Positions 24,444-35,930 of a DNA stretch of 64,000 bases are shown here, one piece after another. Source of the DNA: Berberis thunbergii (taxonomy: Eukaryota > Streptophyta > Magnoliopsida > Ranunculales > Berberidaceae); NCBI GenBank assembly GCA_003290165.1, contig QNQO01008303.1, forward strand, positions 1-64,000. Reading direction: 5' to 3'. A program made the position numbers and the translations under genes. The notes below the pieces were generated by a model, which did no database searches, was not told where the DNA came from, and saw only the letters and a list, made by a program, of their open reading frames with translations. Numbering within the stretch: position 1 is the stretch's first letter; each line of letters starts with the position of its first letter.

Positions 24444-24762
24444 AGTTATGGAGACAAGCCAGCTGGTGGAAATCTAGCAGATACAATTGCTCTGGGATTA
24501 CTTCCCGAATGCCACGTGCGCCCATACACACAATCCATTCTTCAGGGTTTGTTTGACATCCACAACGGCAACTATGTGCACTGCGACTTTAGACCCCACA
24601 ATATTCTCTACTTGTCGACACCCCCTTGTCCTCGCCCTGCTTCTTCAAATCATATATTTGTTGCAAATTTTTCAACCACCTACAGATGCATGGGCTCTAG
24701 GATGTGTGGTTTTGGAGATGCTAACAAAAGAAAATGCTTGGAGACTGAACATGTTCCAATGA
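24444..24762 (+). pseudogene. Protein kinase pseudogene (MAPKKK-like)
   Basis: One frame from 24444 reads SYGDKPAGGNLADTIALGLL, then YTQSILQGLFDIHNGN and YVHCDFRPHNIL. These match the helix before the catalytic loop and the loop itself (HRDLKxxN form, here HCDFRPHN, keeping Asp and Asn). A second frame reads TDAWALGCVVLEMLTKENAW, the region after the activation segment. The activation loop that should lie between them is deleted and the frame changes, so the copy is dead. The YVHCD form and the ALGCVVLEML block suggest a plant MAPKKK of the MAPKKK17/18 group. The N-lobe is missing. The 3' flank is repeated at 35645-35930. Confidence 0.7.
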
Positions 24763-24784
24763 GTGTAAAGTTGAAAACATAAAT

Positions 24785-25008
24785 TTCAGACTTATTCTCT
24801 GCTGTTTTGCATAATATTGTGACTATCCTACACAAGTTTTTGCTGGATTGAGTTCTCAAATGTTCACTATATCCTAGACAGCCCTACCTCTATAGAGAAT
24901 GTGGATTGACATTGACTATTCTCACTGGATGTATTGTTTAGTTACGAAAGTTAAGAATACACAATCTATAGCCTATCTACACACAGTGTCTAGAAGCAAA
25001 ATTAGTTG
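24785..25008 (+). repeat. 3' flank of kinase pseudogene, duplicated copy A
   Basis: Matches 35645-35930 in the same orientation, including ACAAGTTTTTGCTGGATTGA and the TCTCACTGGA...TTGTTTAG segment. Copy A lacks about 60-100 bp present in copy B after CTGCTGTTTTG. Confidence 0.8.
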
Positions 25009-26305
25009 TTTATTTACATTTAAGAGCAACAAATTCTTCTTATATTGTTAGAAGATCAAAGGCTTCACTGGTCGAAAGTTGGTTCAGATATTCCTATCAC
25101 ATTTGCCGGAACGAAATTCCTTCAAATTGCTGAAAATAAAAGGTTTTGTAGCTTAATTATAAATTTGACAAGAAAAATTTCACATTCTGTCATTTGTAAG
25201 TTCCAATGTTTATTTTGTATTTGAACCTTTCATTTGTTTATGTTTCTTTTTGGATGTTGTTTGCGCCACACTTTCAAACTAATGCAATTTGTTATTGAAT
25301 CACATCACAATTGAAGAGTCATGCTGACCACAACAATAATATAATTTTTCAATTATTTTTTTACATGGTATCAGATAAACTTTCTTTGGTGGCCTATGAC
25401 TCCAGGGACTCAAGCTCTTCCCCACCTCCGACGACTACGCAATTTGATCATAGACGCAAGAGGCAGGGAAGGGAAATCACACTCTGCAAAAACTTCATGC
25501 AGAGCAGCCACGCGCATGTAACTTGCAACTCAAAGAAGGAAGGAAATCACAACAGTTGGTTTTCGCTTTTTCTTCACGCAACAAAACAAAGAAATTCATA
25601 CAACTTCACGCAACCTAATCCTCCACCTTGACACCGAGCGGCGACCGCAAAGAGATATCACACTATCAGCAGCAATGCTGAGCAATACCAGTACCAATAT
25701 TGAGCAATCCAACACCAATGCTAAGCAATACCAATATTTGTGTTGGAAATTTTTTTCCAACCTTCCGGCTGAGGGGGAGTCATTCTGACTCGAGTCAAAC
25801 ATTAATCGTTCACTTGACAATTAGTTTCCACCTTGTACTTTCCTATTTTTGTACTTTTCTTCTTGTAGATGTGATTCAATCTTGGACTTGGGCTTAGCTA
25901 TGTTGAGTGTAAGCCCTACATATTCTAACATATAGTAATAGCTAGCAAATTCTTTTCTTAATGTATAGACTGATGGTCTGAACTGGAGGAACACTCTTTT
26001 GCATACTTTATCTAAAGTTTGTAACTGTTGAACTAAAAGTATCACTAAAAACTCACCGCGTTAACAGTGTCTCAAGAAAGATGTCACAGAAGTATGTCAG
26101 TCATTCGACTTGCATCAGTTCCGTATAACAAACAACAATAAATTCTCAGTACAAATTCTTTTTGTAGTGTTGGAAGAGCAATACAATTCAGATTCTTCGT
26201 CATTTTTCATATTAATACGACCATTTTTGGCAATTCAAATTGAATAGAATTGAATATAATCTTTCACAAAACTAGCTTTGGGAATACAAAGAATCTTCTT
26301 GTAAA
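25009..26305. other. Possible LTR-element relic at 25366-25790, otherwise nothing
   Basis: ATGGTATCAGATAAAC near 25366 looks like a weak initiator-Met primer site on plus, and GGCTGAGGGGGAGTC near 25770 looks like a polypurine tract. They are only about 400 bp apart, as in a deleted or TRIM-type element. I could not match flanking LTRs, so this stays tentative. Confidence 0.25.
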
Positions 26306-26307
26306 AC

Positions 26308-28055
26308 TTTTTTTTTGTCAAACATGAAGATGTTTATTAATGAAAGAAAAGGAAACAAATTACAAAGGGAATCATTCCTATATCAAGGAATGCCAAGACA
26401 CCATGAAGGTGTCAAAAACCAAATCCCTAAACAAATTACAAGCCGAACCCATCCTCCACAACAATTCCCTAATCTCCATAAAGATATAGTACTCTGATCT
26501 GTTGAGCCCTTCAAATACCCTCCTATTTCTCTCTTTCCACACACACCACATGAGTACGTAAGGAACCCTACGCCATAACCACTCCGCCCGCCGGGAAGGA
26601 TTAGCTTGGGACCACCAACTTAGCCAATCTAAAATGGAGCCTTGAAACATCAAACTCAAACCAAATTCTGACAAGAAACTGCTCCAAATTGATTTGGAGA
26701 ATCTGCAGTGAAGCATCAAATGATCCAGTGTCTCGTATATCTCATTGCAAAGCACACAAAGACTCTCTGTGTGAATTCCTCTTTTCCTTAACCCATCTTT
26801 AGTTAAGATTCTCTCATGCAACACCGACCAACTAAAGAAATTTATCCGAGGAAAAAGATTTTTCACCCATACCAGATTCTTGTGAGAGGAAATGAAGGGG
26901 TTGAAGTGAGTCTCGTAATGAGAGGCATCCAACATATCAAAAATTCTTTCACCGAAAAGCATGCACCTTTACCCTTCCACACCAAACTATCAGGTCCCTC
27001 TGAAAGCATCTGTCTATCCAACAGATGCATTAAATTGTCGGCCTCCTTTAGCTCCCTAGTATTTAGGGGTATTCGAAAGGAAAGATCCCAAGAATTGCCA
27101 TTAAACCAAAAATTGCTCACACTCCCATAATGTCTGTTGTTAATGATAAACAACATTGGAAACAGATCCTTCAGAGATTGGTTACTACACCAAAAAATCA
27201 TGCCAGAAAGAGATGAGATCACCATTCCCACATTGAAGAGGTGTGTGAGGGTAAAAACCACTTGCGCACCGGGAGATGGACTTCCACAAAGAGCATCCAT
27301 AGGGAGTGTACTTAGTTCTCTTTTCCCAAACCCGTCTATTGCGCCCATATTTATCAATAATGAGAAATCTCTATAAATTGTCATTTTCTTCTGCAAAATG
27401 CCAAAGCCACTTGGAAAGTAATGCAAAATTGAATGTGAGCACCTGGCAAATGCCTAAACCACCTTGAGATTTGGGGCAACAAATTTTCTCCCAACCACTA
27501 AATGCATCTTTCTAGAGTTTTGAGTGGAACCCCAAAAGAAATCGCGCGTGATCTGTTCCATCTTGGCCGTTATTAAAGAAGAAACTTTGATAAGAGACGG
27601 AATGAACACAGGGATAGAAGCTAATGTGGATTGGGCAAGAGCTAATCTGCCTGCTTTAGAGAGAAATTTGCGTTTCCAGGACTCTAGTTTGATTCCATCC
27701 TTTCGATCGTCTCATGCCACACAACTTTACTTTTAAAACTACCACCCAAAGGCATGCCCAAGTACTTAACTGGAAGTTGACCCGCTGAACAACCAAATAA
27801 ACCCACCAATTGATGCAGATGAGGGACTTCTCCAATAGGCAACACCACTGATTTGTGGAAGTTGATTTTTAGACCTGAAATAACTTCAAACCAAACATAA
27901 TTCTTTTAAGAGAAAGAACTTGAGTAGTGGAGGCATCACAAAAGAGGATAGCATCATCCGCATACTGAAGAATAGAAACAAGAGGACTACCCTCTGCGAC
28001 AGAAAACCCTCTTACTATGCCAGCATCAACCGCTTTAAGTATCATTCATATTTCA
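26308..28055 (-). mobile_element. L1 LINE, 5'-truncated, RT C-terminus to 3' end
   Basis: The minus strand ends in an A run (T run at 26308-26316). From the 5' side it gives SPLVSILQYADDAILF with the catalytic Asp pair (about 27990-27945), then WEKICCPKSQGGLGICQ and FNFALLSKWLWHF blocks. The long zinc-binding tail (27426-26378) follows, with INFFSWSVLHERILTKDGL and a WCVWKERNRRVFEG block. The copy starts inside the reverse transcriptase and has frameshifts. Unlike the LINE at 22.3 kb, it has no C-terminal RNase H. Confidence 0.8.
26378..27426 (-). pseudogene. L1 ORF2 C-terminal tail with zf-RVT domain
   Basis: Two overlapping open frames, 27426-26863 and 26962-26378, together cover the C-terminal third of a plant L1 ORF2. 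The downstream one has the zinc-binding cluster ESLCVLCNEIYETLDHLMLH (Cys, Cys, His, His pattern), followed by a WRRVPYVLMWCVWKERNR block that is characteristic of the family end. The frame change near 26900 is a single break in an otherwise readable tail. This region binds the LINE RNA or target in active elements; here it is a fossil. Confidence 0.75.
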
Positions 28056-28870
28056 GGATGACCAACGCACCAACAATTTATTATGTGCTTGTTCTGTTTT
28101 GGAAATATTAGCTATTGAAACTTGTGAGTTTCAGCAACTCGATAATTAAATCTACTGAAGATCATAACCGTAGGACAAGTTTTTGTGGGATCAAGATTGT
28201 CAATGTTAGGCCTTCTCGATAGGATTAAAATTGTTGCCACAAATCTCATCGCTCAAACTACATTCCGATTGGTTTGTTGAAGAATATATTCTAGAAAACC
28301 TTCTCTCTCTGGAGAAAGCAGACATTGACTGAGGTACTTCTGCTTGCTGGATTTTTTTCATTTTTTTTTCCAAAAACACTTTAAATTGCAAGGGTTCTAA
28401 GCTTAATGTGCACGATCCCTTGAGGTATGTGATGTGCACCATTAGTTTCATTCATTCCTTTTTCTATTCAGTCAATCAATGTGTCCTCACATTGCTAGAT
28501 TTAACAAAGTTCTTACATTGCTAGATTTAGCAATGTCAAGATGGCCATGAATCCATGATCCAGTCTTGTACCAAACCTCCGAAATGATGAAAATTTACTA
28601 CAACAGCTCCAAGCACCATTTAGAAATATGAAGTGTTTTTGTAGCCGCCCAACAATGTGTCCAAATAATGACAGATCAACCGTATATCTAGTTTTTAAAT
28701 ATATGGATTTCTAACTAAGTCTGTCTCCTCACTTTCGTTTTCTAAATGACAAAGGAAATCTGATGCGACTGTAAATAGAAGACATCTGAAAGCAGAGAAT
28801 TTGTGGTTTGACTTGACGTTGACTCAACTCAAGTCACTTGACATACCAAACCTTTCGAGGATGTGACAAT
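28056..28870. other. Unassigned DNA before the copia element
   Basis: An 82-codon minus frame (28451-28206) has no recognised domain. The stretch is otherwise AT-rich; its continuation after the copia insertion is at 34495. Confidence 0.35.
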
Positions 28871-28875
28871 GAAAT

Positions 28876-29064
28876 ATTAAAGAAAATATTAGTTGAATTG
28901 TATTGAATTGTTGTAAAATATCTTGATTGAATATAAGTTTATATAAGCTAATTTTGGCCTAACCTTGTGGAAACAAGAAGCCTAAAACTTGTTATTTTAA
29001 TAGAGTTCTATTCTATTCCGACTTTCCTATTCTTTAACATATGTAAACTTTCCTTCTTTTAACA
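28876..29064 (-). repeat. 3' LTR of the copia element
   Basis: Aligns along its length with 34303-34489. It is preceded on the minus strand by the polypurine stretch CCAACTTGAGAGGGAG and starts TGTTAAAAGAAGG. Confidence 0.9.
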
Positions 29065-29071
29065 CTCCCTC

Positions 29072-29926
29072 TCAAGTTGGATTGTATGTTTGTAACACGA
29101 AACTTGCTAAGAAGATTATCAAACTATAAGTCTTCAAAGCTTTAGTAAACAAATATGCCAGTTGATGTAGTGTTCCAACATGCTCAGTCTGAATAATACC
29201 TTCTTGTATCTTCTCTCTGATCAAATGAAAATCAATCTGGATATGCTTCGTTCGCTCATGACAAACCGGATTAGATGCAATATGGAGTGCAACCTTGATG
29301 TCACAAAACAAAAGAGATGCCTGAGAATGATTAATGTGCAAGTCATTAAAAATGTACCTCAACCAGGTTAACTCGCAACATGTGGAACCCATGACCCTAT
29401 GTTCTGCTTCAACTGTAGATCTTGCCACTGTAGTTTGTTTCTTAGCTTTTCAAGAAATCAGTTAATTGCCAAGCATGACACAATAACCTGTAATGGATCT
29501 CCTAGTATCTCTGCTTCTAGCCCAGTTTGCATTACAATAAGCTTTCAACTGTAATGAGCCGGTTGAAGAAAAAAAGATACCATGTCCTAATGAAGCCTTG
29601 ATGTATCTCAAGACCTTGTGTGCCACATCTAAATGTGGTATTCTGGGCTTGTCCATAAAATAACTTAGGCCATGTACAAAATAAACCAAATCCGGTCTCG
29701 TGATTGTTAAGTAGATCAACCTTCCAATGAGCCTCCGGTACGTTGTAGGATTTGGTGGTAAATCTCCATCATCCTGTGTGAGTACCAAGTTTTGATCCAT
29801 ATGATAACGTAAAGGCTTTGCTCCAAGATACTCTGTGTTTTCCAATATTTCAAGTGCATATTTTTGTTGAGATAAAACAATCCCTTTAAAAGACCTTGCA
29901 ACTTCAAAGCCAAGGAAATATTTCAA
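29072..29926 (-). pseudogene. Copia RT tail and RNase H, broken
   Basis: The upstream part (29926-29462) has MKYFLGFEVARSFKGIVLSQ, TYRRLIGRLIYLTITRPDL and AYCNANWARSRDTRRSITGY. The last usually reads AYCDADWA, so both Asp are Asn, the same transition seen in the RT. The next part (29428-29072) has [20 protein letters not shown] with the catalytic Glu kept, and [21 protein letters not shown] stop and frameshift divide the two near 29450. The reading ends close to the polypurine tract, as expected. Confidence 0.85.
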
Positions 29927-29952
29927 TTTTCCTAAATCTTTGAGCTTGAACT

Positions 29953-30579
29953 TTACAGCCAGAAATTGCTTTGTTTCTTCAATGTGTTGGAGATCATTAC
30001 TGCCAATATTACATTATTAACATATACGAGAATCGCAATAAAGTTGTTACCCTTGGATCCGACGAATAATGAGTAATCAACCTTAGATTGATTGTAGCCT
30101 GCTGATATGAGAACAGAGGATAACTTAAGGAACCATTGTCTCGAGGCTTGCTTGAGACCATATAAAGACTTGTTCAACTTGCATACTTGAGTATCCCCCT
30201 TTCGGCCGAATCCAGGAGTAAGACTCATGTACGCATCCTCAAAAAAATCACCATAAAAATAAGCATTGTTGACATAAAGTTGACATAAATGCAATCCCTG
30301 TGTGGCTGCAAGAGTAAGAAGAAAACGAACAGTAGCCAATTTAGCAATAGGAACAAAAGTCTCTTTGTAATCAATACCTTCAACTTGACTGTATCCTTTA
30401 GCCACAATACGAGCTTTGTAACGCTCAACCCTACCATCTGGATTAAGTTTGATCTTATAGACCCATTTACAACCAACCGGATGTTTGCTAGGAGGAAGAG
30501 GTTGTAAAGTCCAAGTGTTATTGGTTTCTAGAGCATCAATCTCATTTCTCATGGCCTGACGCCACTTTGGATCTTGCAT
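29953..30579 (-). pseudogene. Copia reverse transcriptase with lost catalytic pair
   Basis: The 208-codon frame carries ALETNNTWTLQPLPPSKHPV, CKWVYKIKLNPDGRVERYKA, KARIVAKGYSQVEGIDY and KLNKSLYGLKQASRQWF, the standard copia RT blocks. The metal-binding sites are damaged: QLYVNNAY replaces the usual LDVNNAF form (Asp to Tyr), and LVYVNNVI replaces YVDD (both Asp to Asn). The GAT-to-AAT changes equal C-to-T on the plus strand and could stem from deamination of methylated cytosine. Even if translated, it could not polymerise. Confidence 0.88.
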
Positions 30580-30596
30580 AGTGGTGGGTTCATTGA

Positions 30597-31940
30597 TTAA
30601 AAAAAGAGATGTGGTTTAAGCCTTGTGAGAGGTAGATAAATGGTCATAGGAAAGAAAATCAAAAAGGGGTAAACAATACCTGTAGGAGGCCCAACGTTCG
30701 AAGCAGATAAGTAAAACGATCGGGAAGGCAATCGAGCATCAAGATGATATTGTTGAAGATAAGATGGTTCACGGGTAGCACGAGTGGAGGCGCGAGGTGT
30801 GAGAGGGGGGGGGGTCCAAGGGTGGAATAGGGGCTGGGGTGGCCTTTCGGGGTTGGGTTTTCGATTGGTTGGCCAAAACCCGAGATGGGGGAGAGGAGAA
30901 ATCAAGTTGGGTGACCGGTCGGGGTTGGGTTTTCGATCGATCAATGATGGAGGCGTCAGATTGGGCAACCAATCGGTGGGAGTGGTCTGACCGATTGAAG
31001 GACACCGTTGGAGGATCAAAAAGCGGAGCATGGGCGACCGATCGGGGAAGTGTGTTCGATTGGTCGGCGAAGTAACTGTGCATTTTGTCAGAAAAATAAG
31101 GAAAAATCTCCTCATAAAAAATGACATCACGAGAAACAATGACCTTTTTGTAGGTGAGATCATAGACTTTGTATCCTTTTTGCATGTGAGGGTATCCAAG
31201 AAAGACACATTGACTAGAACAAGCATCAAACTTGCTAGGACGTTGGGCATGTGTGGAAGTAAAACATAGAAAACCAAATACTCGAAGGTGGGAGTAGATG
31301 GGTGGTTTGTTATAGAGAAGTTCAAAAGGTGTTTTGTTTTTAAGAACAAAGGACGATGTGTGATTAATGAGATAGACAGCGGTGATAATTGATTCCCCCA
31401 AAAATGTTTAGGGGGATGTGTTTGAAACAAAAGAGTACGAACGACATTCAAAAGATGTCTATGTTGGCACTCCGCCACCTCATTTTGTTGGGGCGTAGAG
31501 ACACAAGAAGTTTGATGGGTAATGCCTTCTGAAGCATAAAAATCAATGAGAAAAAATTCAAGGCCATTACCACTGCGAATGGTTTGACTTTTGGAAGAAA
31601 ATTAAGTTTCAACATAATTAATGAATGAAATTAAGAGTGTATGTGAGTCAGACTTGTGTTTCATGAGATAAATCCAAGTACATTGTATAATCATCAACAA
31701 TGGTGAAAAAATAACGCGTTCCAGAAAGGGAATTAAGCAATGTGATATCCTCCCCAAATATCAACATGTAATAAGAAAAAAGGAATAGTACTCAAAATAT
31801 GGGATAAAGGAAATTTATTTCTAGTTTGTTTGGCCAAAGGACAAATAACATATTTATTGAAAACACAAGTACTAGCTCGCTAAAAGAGACAAAAAGAAGA
31901 TGGAGAGTTTTGTCCTAAAAGTGACCTAGGCGATTGTGTC
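30597..31940 (-). pseudogene. Copia integrase, frameshifted, catalytic Asp lost
   Basis: On the minus strand, TIRSGNGLEFFLIDFYASEG is followed by TSCVSTPQQNEVAECQHRH. The first normally reads RSDNG, so the second catalytic Asp is Gly here (GAT to GGT), while the catalytic Glu remains. A frameshift near 31400 passes to [20 protein letters not shown], then a segment with [19 protein letters not shown] and [17 protein letters not shown], the end of the core and start of the C-terminal region. A Pro/Ser-rich spacer follows before RT. A 293-codon frame across this region is mostly out of frame and is not a protein. Confidence 0.8.
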
Positions 31941-32138
31941 ATAACACAGAGTTGTTGTCATGAGTGATGTGACAAGTAATGGAAGTTTTGGTGGTGGTGC
32001 TATCCAGGTAGAACAAACCATCAAGCTCAGTTGCTGTCCCAATCATGTTCCCCGAACGAAGGTCCTGTGTATCATACAAGAATTGTTGAGAAAAATGGTG
32101 AGACAAGAAGAATGTTTTTATGAGTTCGCTAATGGAAA

Positions 32139-32349
32139 TCAAATTAAAAAGGGAACACAAAGAACATCATGCAAGGTAAGCACAAAAGAAAAATTCATAG
32201 TGCCAATGTGTGTAACAACAACAAGTGTGCCATCAAGAAGCTCAACGGTTCGATTGTGCATGGGTTTGGAAAAGGTGAGTAAATGAGGGTTATGAACTAT
32301 ATGACCAGTGGAACCGCTATCAAGGATCCAAGATGAATGAAAGCCGTGA
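32139..32349 (-). pseudogene. Copia protease
   Basis: Continuous with the gag C-terminus, the frame gives SSWILDSGSTGHIV, the active-site DSG of copia aspartic proteases with Thr after Ser (many relatives have DSGA). A LLDGTLVVVTHIGTM block and LTLHDVLCVPFLI follow, the usual C-terminal strands. The domain appears open to about 32139, then breaks before integrase. It would release gag, integrase and RT from the polyprotein in a live element. Confidence 0.75.
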
Positions 32350-33492
32350 GATTTAAGAGAAAATACTTTACCTGACAATTTTGTAATAGAAATGTCGTTA
32401 CCAACATTGTGAGCCTTAGACTTGTTATTGGTCAATAGGGCCATGATTTGCTTGCACTGCTCGAAAGTTAATGGAAAAGGATTGGATGGTGGCACATCCA
32501 AAGAAGTAGAAACATTATTGCCCCTAGGGCGATCTTTTTGAAAATGTTGTTGTTCAGCGAGATTCTTAAATTTTTGACAATAGTCGACAGTGTGGCCTTT
32601 CAATCCACAATAATCACAAGTGAGCTGAGAATGACAGTCAGTAGCAGTATGACCTACCCTATCACATGTTCCACACTTGACGTTGGGATTAAAAGGCTTT
32701 CGGGATCCTCTCGGCTTGTCAGCGTTGCGTGCACTTTTGGGATCAATATTCCACATGGCAAAAGTTGCAGTATCAGGTATGGTGGGTTTGCTGGTAGAGA
32801 TCTCTTGCTGGCGTTCATGACAAAACACAAGGGAGTAAACCTTGTTGAGTTGAGGAAGAAGATCCATCAACAAATTTTGACCCCAGCAAAATTGTAGGTG
32901 TCGGTTAGCCCCATCAAGAGCTTGACCGAGCGTTGAGTGTGGACATGTGCAAGAACGGTGTTCATGGTGTCGCTAGTGTCTTTAGCAAAACCAAACACAA
33001 CATCCAATTCGTCCCAGAGAGCCTTCAATTTGGTAAAGTAGGCACTCACATTCATCATCCCTTGACTGCAACTATGGAATTCAGATTCAATATGATAGAT
33101 CTGCATGTAATTAGTCTGTGCATACCTTTCTTTCAAATCACCCCAAACATTATATGTCAATTCACAGTACATGGCACTTGCCTAGAGGTCAAGCAAGATG
33201 GCGTTGATGAGCCATAAGTTCACCAAGATGTTGCAACGATCCCATTGTAGTAGTTCATCCTTATTGGCTTTGTCGTCGGGTTTCCTGATAGATCCATCAA
33301 CAAAACCCAATTTGTTATTGACCTTGAGAGCCATGGTCATCGCTCGACTCCATATGTTTTAATTGGTGGGAGTAAGCGGTTGTGAAACAAGAGACACTCC
33401 AGTTGATCGGAGTAGTGGAAAAACTATGGATGATTAGGATTGTCATATGGTGAGGTGGTGGTGTTGGAACCACTGCTTGTATTGTCGCCCAT
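32350..33492 (-). pseudogene. Copia gag with two zinc knuckles
   Basis: The frame opens at ATG 33492 with MGDNTSSGSNTTTSPYDNPN. The UBN2-type gag core follows, containing MALKVNNKLGFVDGSIRK and YCELTYNVWGDLKERYAQTN, broken by a frameshift near 32870 and a few stops. Two CX2CX4HX4C knuckles, CGTCDRVGHTATDC and CDYCGLKGHTVDYC, lie at about 32680-32580. Two knuckles in tandem are seen in some copia lineages. Gag would form the virus-like particle and bind the element RNA. The protein is not producible whole, because the C-terminal half is in a different frame from the N-terminal half. Confidence 0.8.
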
Positions 33493-34302
33493 GGTAGCGG
33501 CGGTTACTTAGTGTACTGGTGGATCTGAACTCTGGGTCCAAATAGTTTGTTTTTTTGCAGTGGTGGTACTGACTATCAGTCAGGTTGCAAATAACTAATT
33601 TTTAAAATCAATTATTCTCTACCAATACTCCTTCCTCACAACTCTCTGCTTCGTTCTGTTGTAGCTATGGTGGCTGAGACAGAAAGACATAGATAGAGGA
33701 AGGATGAGAAAAAAGAACGGCAAGAGAAGTAATGGTTGCAGGTGAGGGAGAAGATGATGAGGTGGAGTCGTGATGGAGCTGGACGAGGTGGAGTTGTGAT
33801 GAAGCAGAGCGTATGGGTTGTTTCGCAGTGGTCCTTTCTATGGATGAATATAATCCTAGCCATTTGCCTGATAAGGAAACTGTTATCTTTATTGTTTCTA
33901 CCACAAGACAGGGAGATGTGCCAAATTCAATGAGGGAGTTTTGGAAGTCCCCGGTTGCAAAAAAAAAAAGTTAGTCACGATTGGTTGAAGGGGGTTCACT
34001 ATGCAGTGTTTGGGCTGGTTCGTGGAAGGAAGACACAGGGAGAGCGGTGGTTGTAAGGGCATGGTGGTGTCTGTGGCCGTTTAAAGGAATCAGATATGGT
34101 GAAATTGCGTGGCTGCATGAGGCTGTGGAAGAAAACATGGAGCAGGGGAGGAGAAGGGTATTGTTGTTGGCGAGATGGTTGATGGTCCTTCTAGCGAGCA
34201 AGAAGGATTACTGGCAAAGAAAATGAGATGGTTGCATGAAAGAATGAAATGATAGCGTGACGGCTAGGGTTTAGTTCACCAGAGAAAGTCACTCTGATAC
34301 CA

Positions 34303-34489
34303 CGTAAAGAAAATATTAGTAGAATTGTATTAAATTGTTGTAGAATTCTTGATTGAATACAAGCTTATATTATCTAATTTCGACCTAACCTTATGAAAAC
34401 AGGAAACCTAAAACTTGTTATTATAATAAAGTTTTATTCTATTCCGACTTTCCTATCCTCTAACATATGTAGACTTTCCTTCTTTAATA
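34303..34489 (-). repeat. 5' LTR of the copia element
   Basis: The expected TG start is mutated to TA on the minus strand (TATTAAAGAAGG). The primer-binding site lies immediately inside at 34302-34292. Confidence 0.9.
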
Positions 34490-34494
34490 GAAAT

Positions 34495-34868
34495 CGAGTT
34501 GTTCTTGAAAAGTGCAAGTGTTTAGGAGTTTGCAAACCTGTCAGAAACGTTCATTGGACAAAAACGAGATGTGCAGAATCATCAAAAGCTAATATCATAT
34601 CCAATGGCCTACTCATCTAGAGTTGGAATGATGGTCATATAAAATTATTTGCTTGAGAGGTGGTATTTTTGCCTGTTTGGGGTCTAAACTTTGTGTGACC
34701 AGCAAGTAGATTAAGAGGCAACCACATTACTCATTACTTTGTTGAAACATTCTTTTAAGTTGGGCCATGTATTCAATACACTTTTTTTCTTTGTTGGATT
34801 CAATATTTTGCCAATTTGATTGGTTTGAATGTTTCACACACCTTTCAACTATCTGCATCAACTTCTCA
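34495..34868. other. Unassigned DNA after copia element
   Basis: This is the other side of the copia target site. The pre-insertion sequence would join 28875 to 34495. No coding domain is recognised. Confidence 0.4.
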
Positions 34869-35460
34869 CTAAGGCTCCGCTTGGTACACTGTAAAATAAT
34901 GCATTTTATAAATTGATGCAAATATATTAATTTGCAATGCATTACTTTACACGTGCTTTGTAGTAATTAAAAAAAATCAAAGCAATTCGAAAAAGTGATT
35001 GTGGTGATGGTGATTGCAAATGTAGGCGATGACAGTGGTTGTTGAAATGACGGTGGTTGTGGTGATTATACTATAGTGGCAGTGGTGGTGGCAGCGACGA
35101 TGGTTATGGAGGTACTAGTGAAGTTGGTGGTGGTTGTGGTGAGTATGGTAGTGGTGATTCTGGAGGTGGCGGTGGTGGTGGTTATGTTATGGTGGTTGAG
35201 GTGGTGGCAACGGTGGTTGTAGTGGCGGTGTCGGTGGTTATGGTAATGGCAATGGCGGTGGTTGAGGTGTTTATGAAGGAGTTGAGAGTAGAATTCAAAT
35301 AAGAAGAGACGATGAGAGTTTTGCAAAGTAATGTAGGAGATTTTGTCCCGCAAAGTTTTACATAATTTTATGACTAGGAGATGTGGAGGTCTTGAATTCA
35401 AATTTCAATAACTGTTTTCTATAAAGTCAACCAAGCACCCAAGTTTATGTAACCGCCTTA
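34869..35460 (+). repeat. CAC/GTG-rich dispersed repeat, copy 2
   Basis: Begins CTAAGGCTCCGCTTGGTAC, then has a TGTAAAATAATGCA segment, then about 280 bp of imperfect GGT/GTG repeats to about 35280, and ends less clearly. It is the inverse of the copy at 17690-18141. The right end could not be fixed. Confidence 0.6.
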
Positions 35461-35644
35461 AACTTTTTCATATTCATTCTTTTACCATAGTGGAACCTAA
35501 ATTAATTCTTCCAACGGATGAAAAAGATTTGAAGGAACGGTAAGGGACACATACTGAGCTTTCACAAGTCATTCCCTTTACTATGTGCGTAAAATGGGTA
35601 GAACTAGAGTAGGATAGAAAATGTATCCATTTCTGTAAGTTTTC

Positions 35645-35930
35645 ACATTTCAGAATTATTCTCTGCTGTTTTGTCCTTGAAACATTAATTATAGAAGATT
35701 GTGTCTGAGCACCTTAATCATCAAATTGTATCACCTCAGCGCTGAAGAACTTGTCATGAAACAAGTTTTTGCTGGATTGAGTTCTCAACTGTTGACTATA
35801 TCCTAAACAGACCGATTTATTTAAACAGTGGACTGAGGTTGACAATTCTCACTGGACGCATTGTTTAGTGCGGAAATTTGAGATTCACAACGTATAATCT
35901 ATCTATGCAGTGCCTTGATGCAATATTAGT
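35645..35930 (+). repeat. Duplicated 3' flank of kinase pseudogene, copy B
   Basis: Same orientation as 24785-25008, with long nearly identical stretches. The kinase coding part is absent upstream here, so only the flank survives or was copied. Confidence 0.8.

Larger units (their letters stand above)
28876..34489 (-). mobile_element. Complete Ty1/copia element, inactive, 5.6 kb
   Basis: Two direct repeats of 189 and 187 bp bound the element. GAAAT at 28871-28875 and 34490-34494 is the 5-bp target duplication. On the minus strand the order is LTR, primer-binding site (TGGTATCAGAG, 34302-34292), gag, protease, integrase, reverse transcriptase, RNase H, polypurine tract (about 29080-29065), LTR. 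This is the copia order, with integrase before RT. The two LTRs differ at about one position in eight by eye, so the insertion is old. Key catalytic residues in integrase and RT are mutated. Confidence 0.93.

Noticed and set aside
30597..31478. A 293-codon open frame on the minus strand
   Set aside because: Only its first about 30 codons are integrase; the rest is an out-of-frame reading of the integrase C-terminus and spacer.
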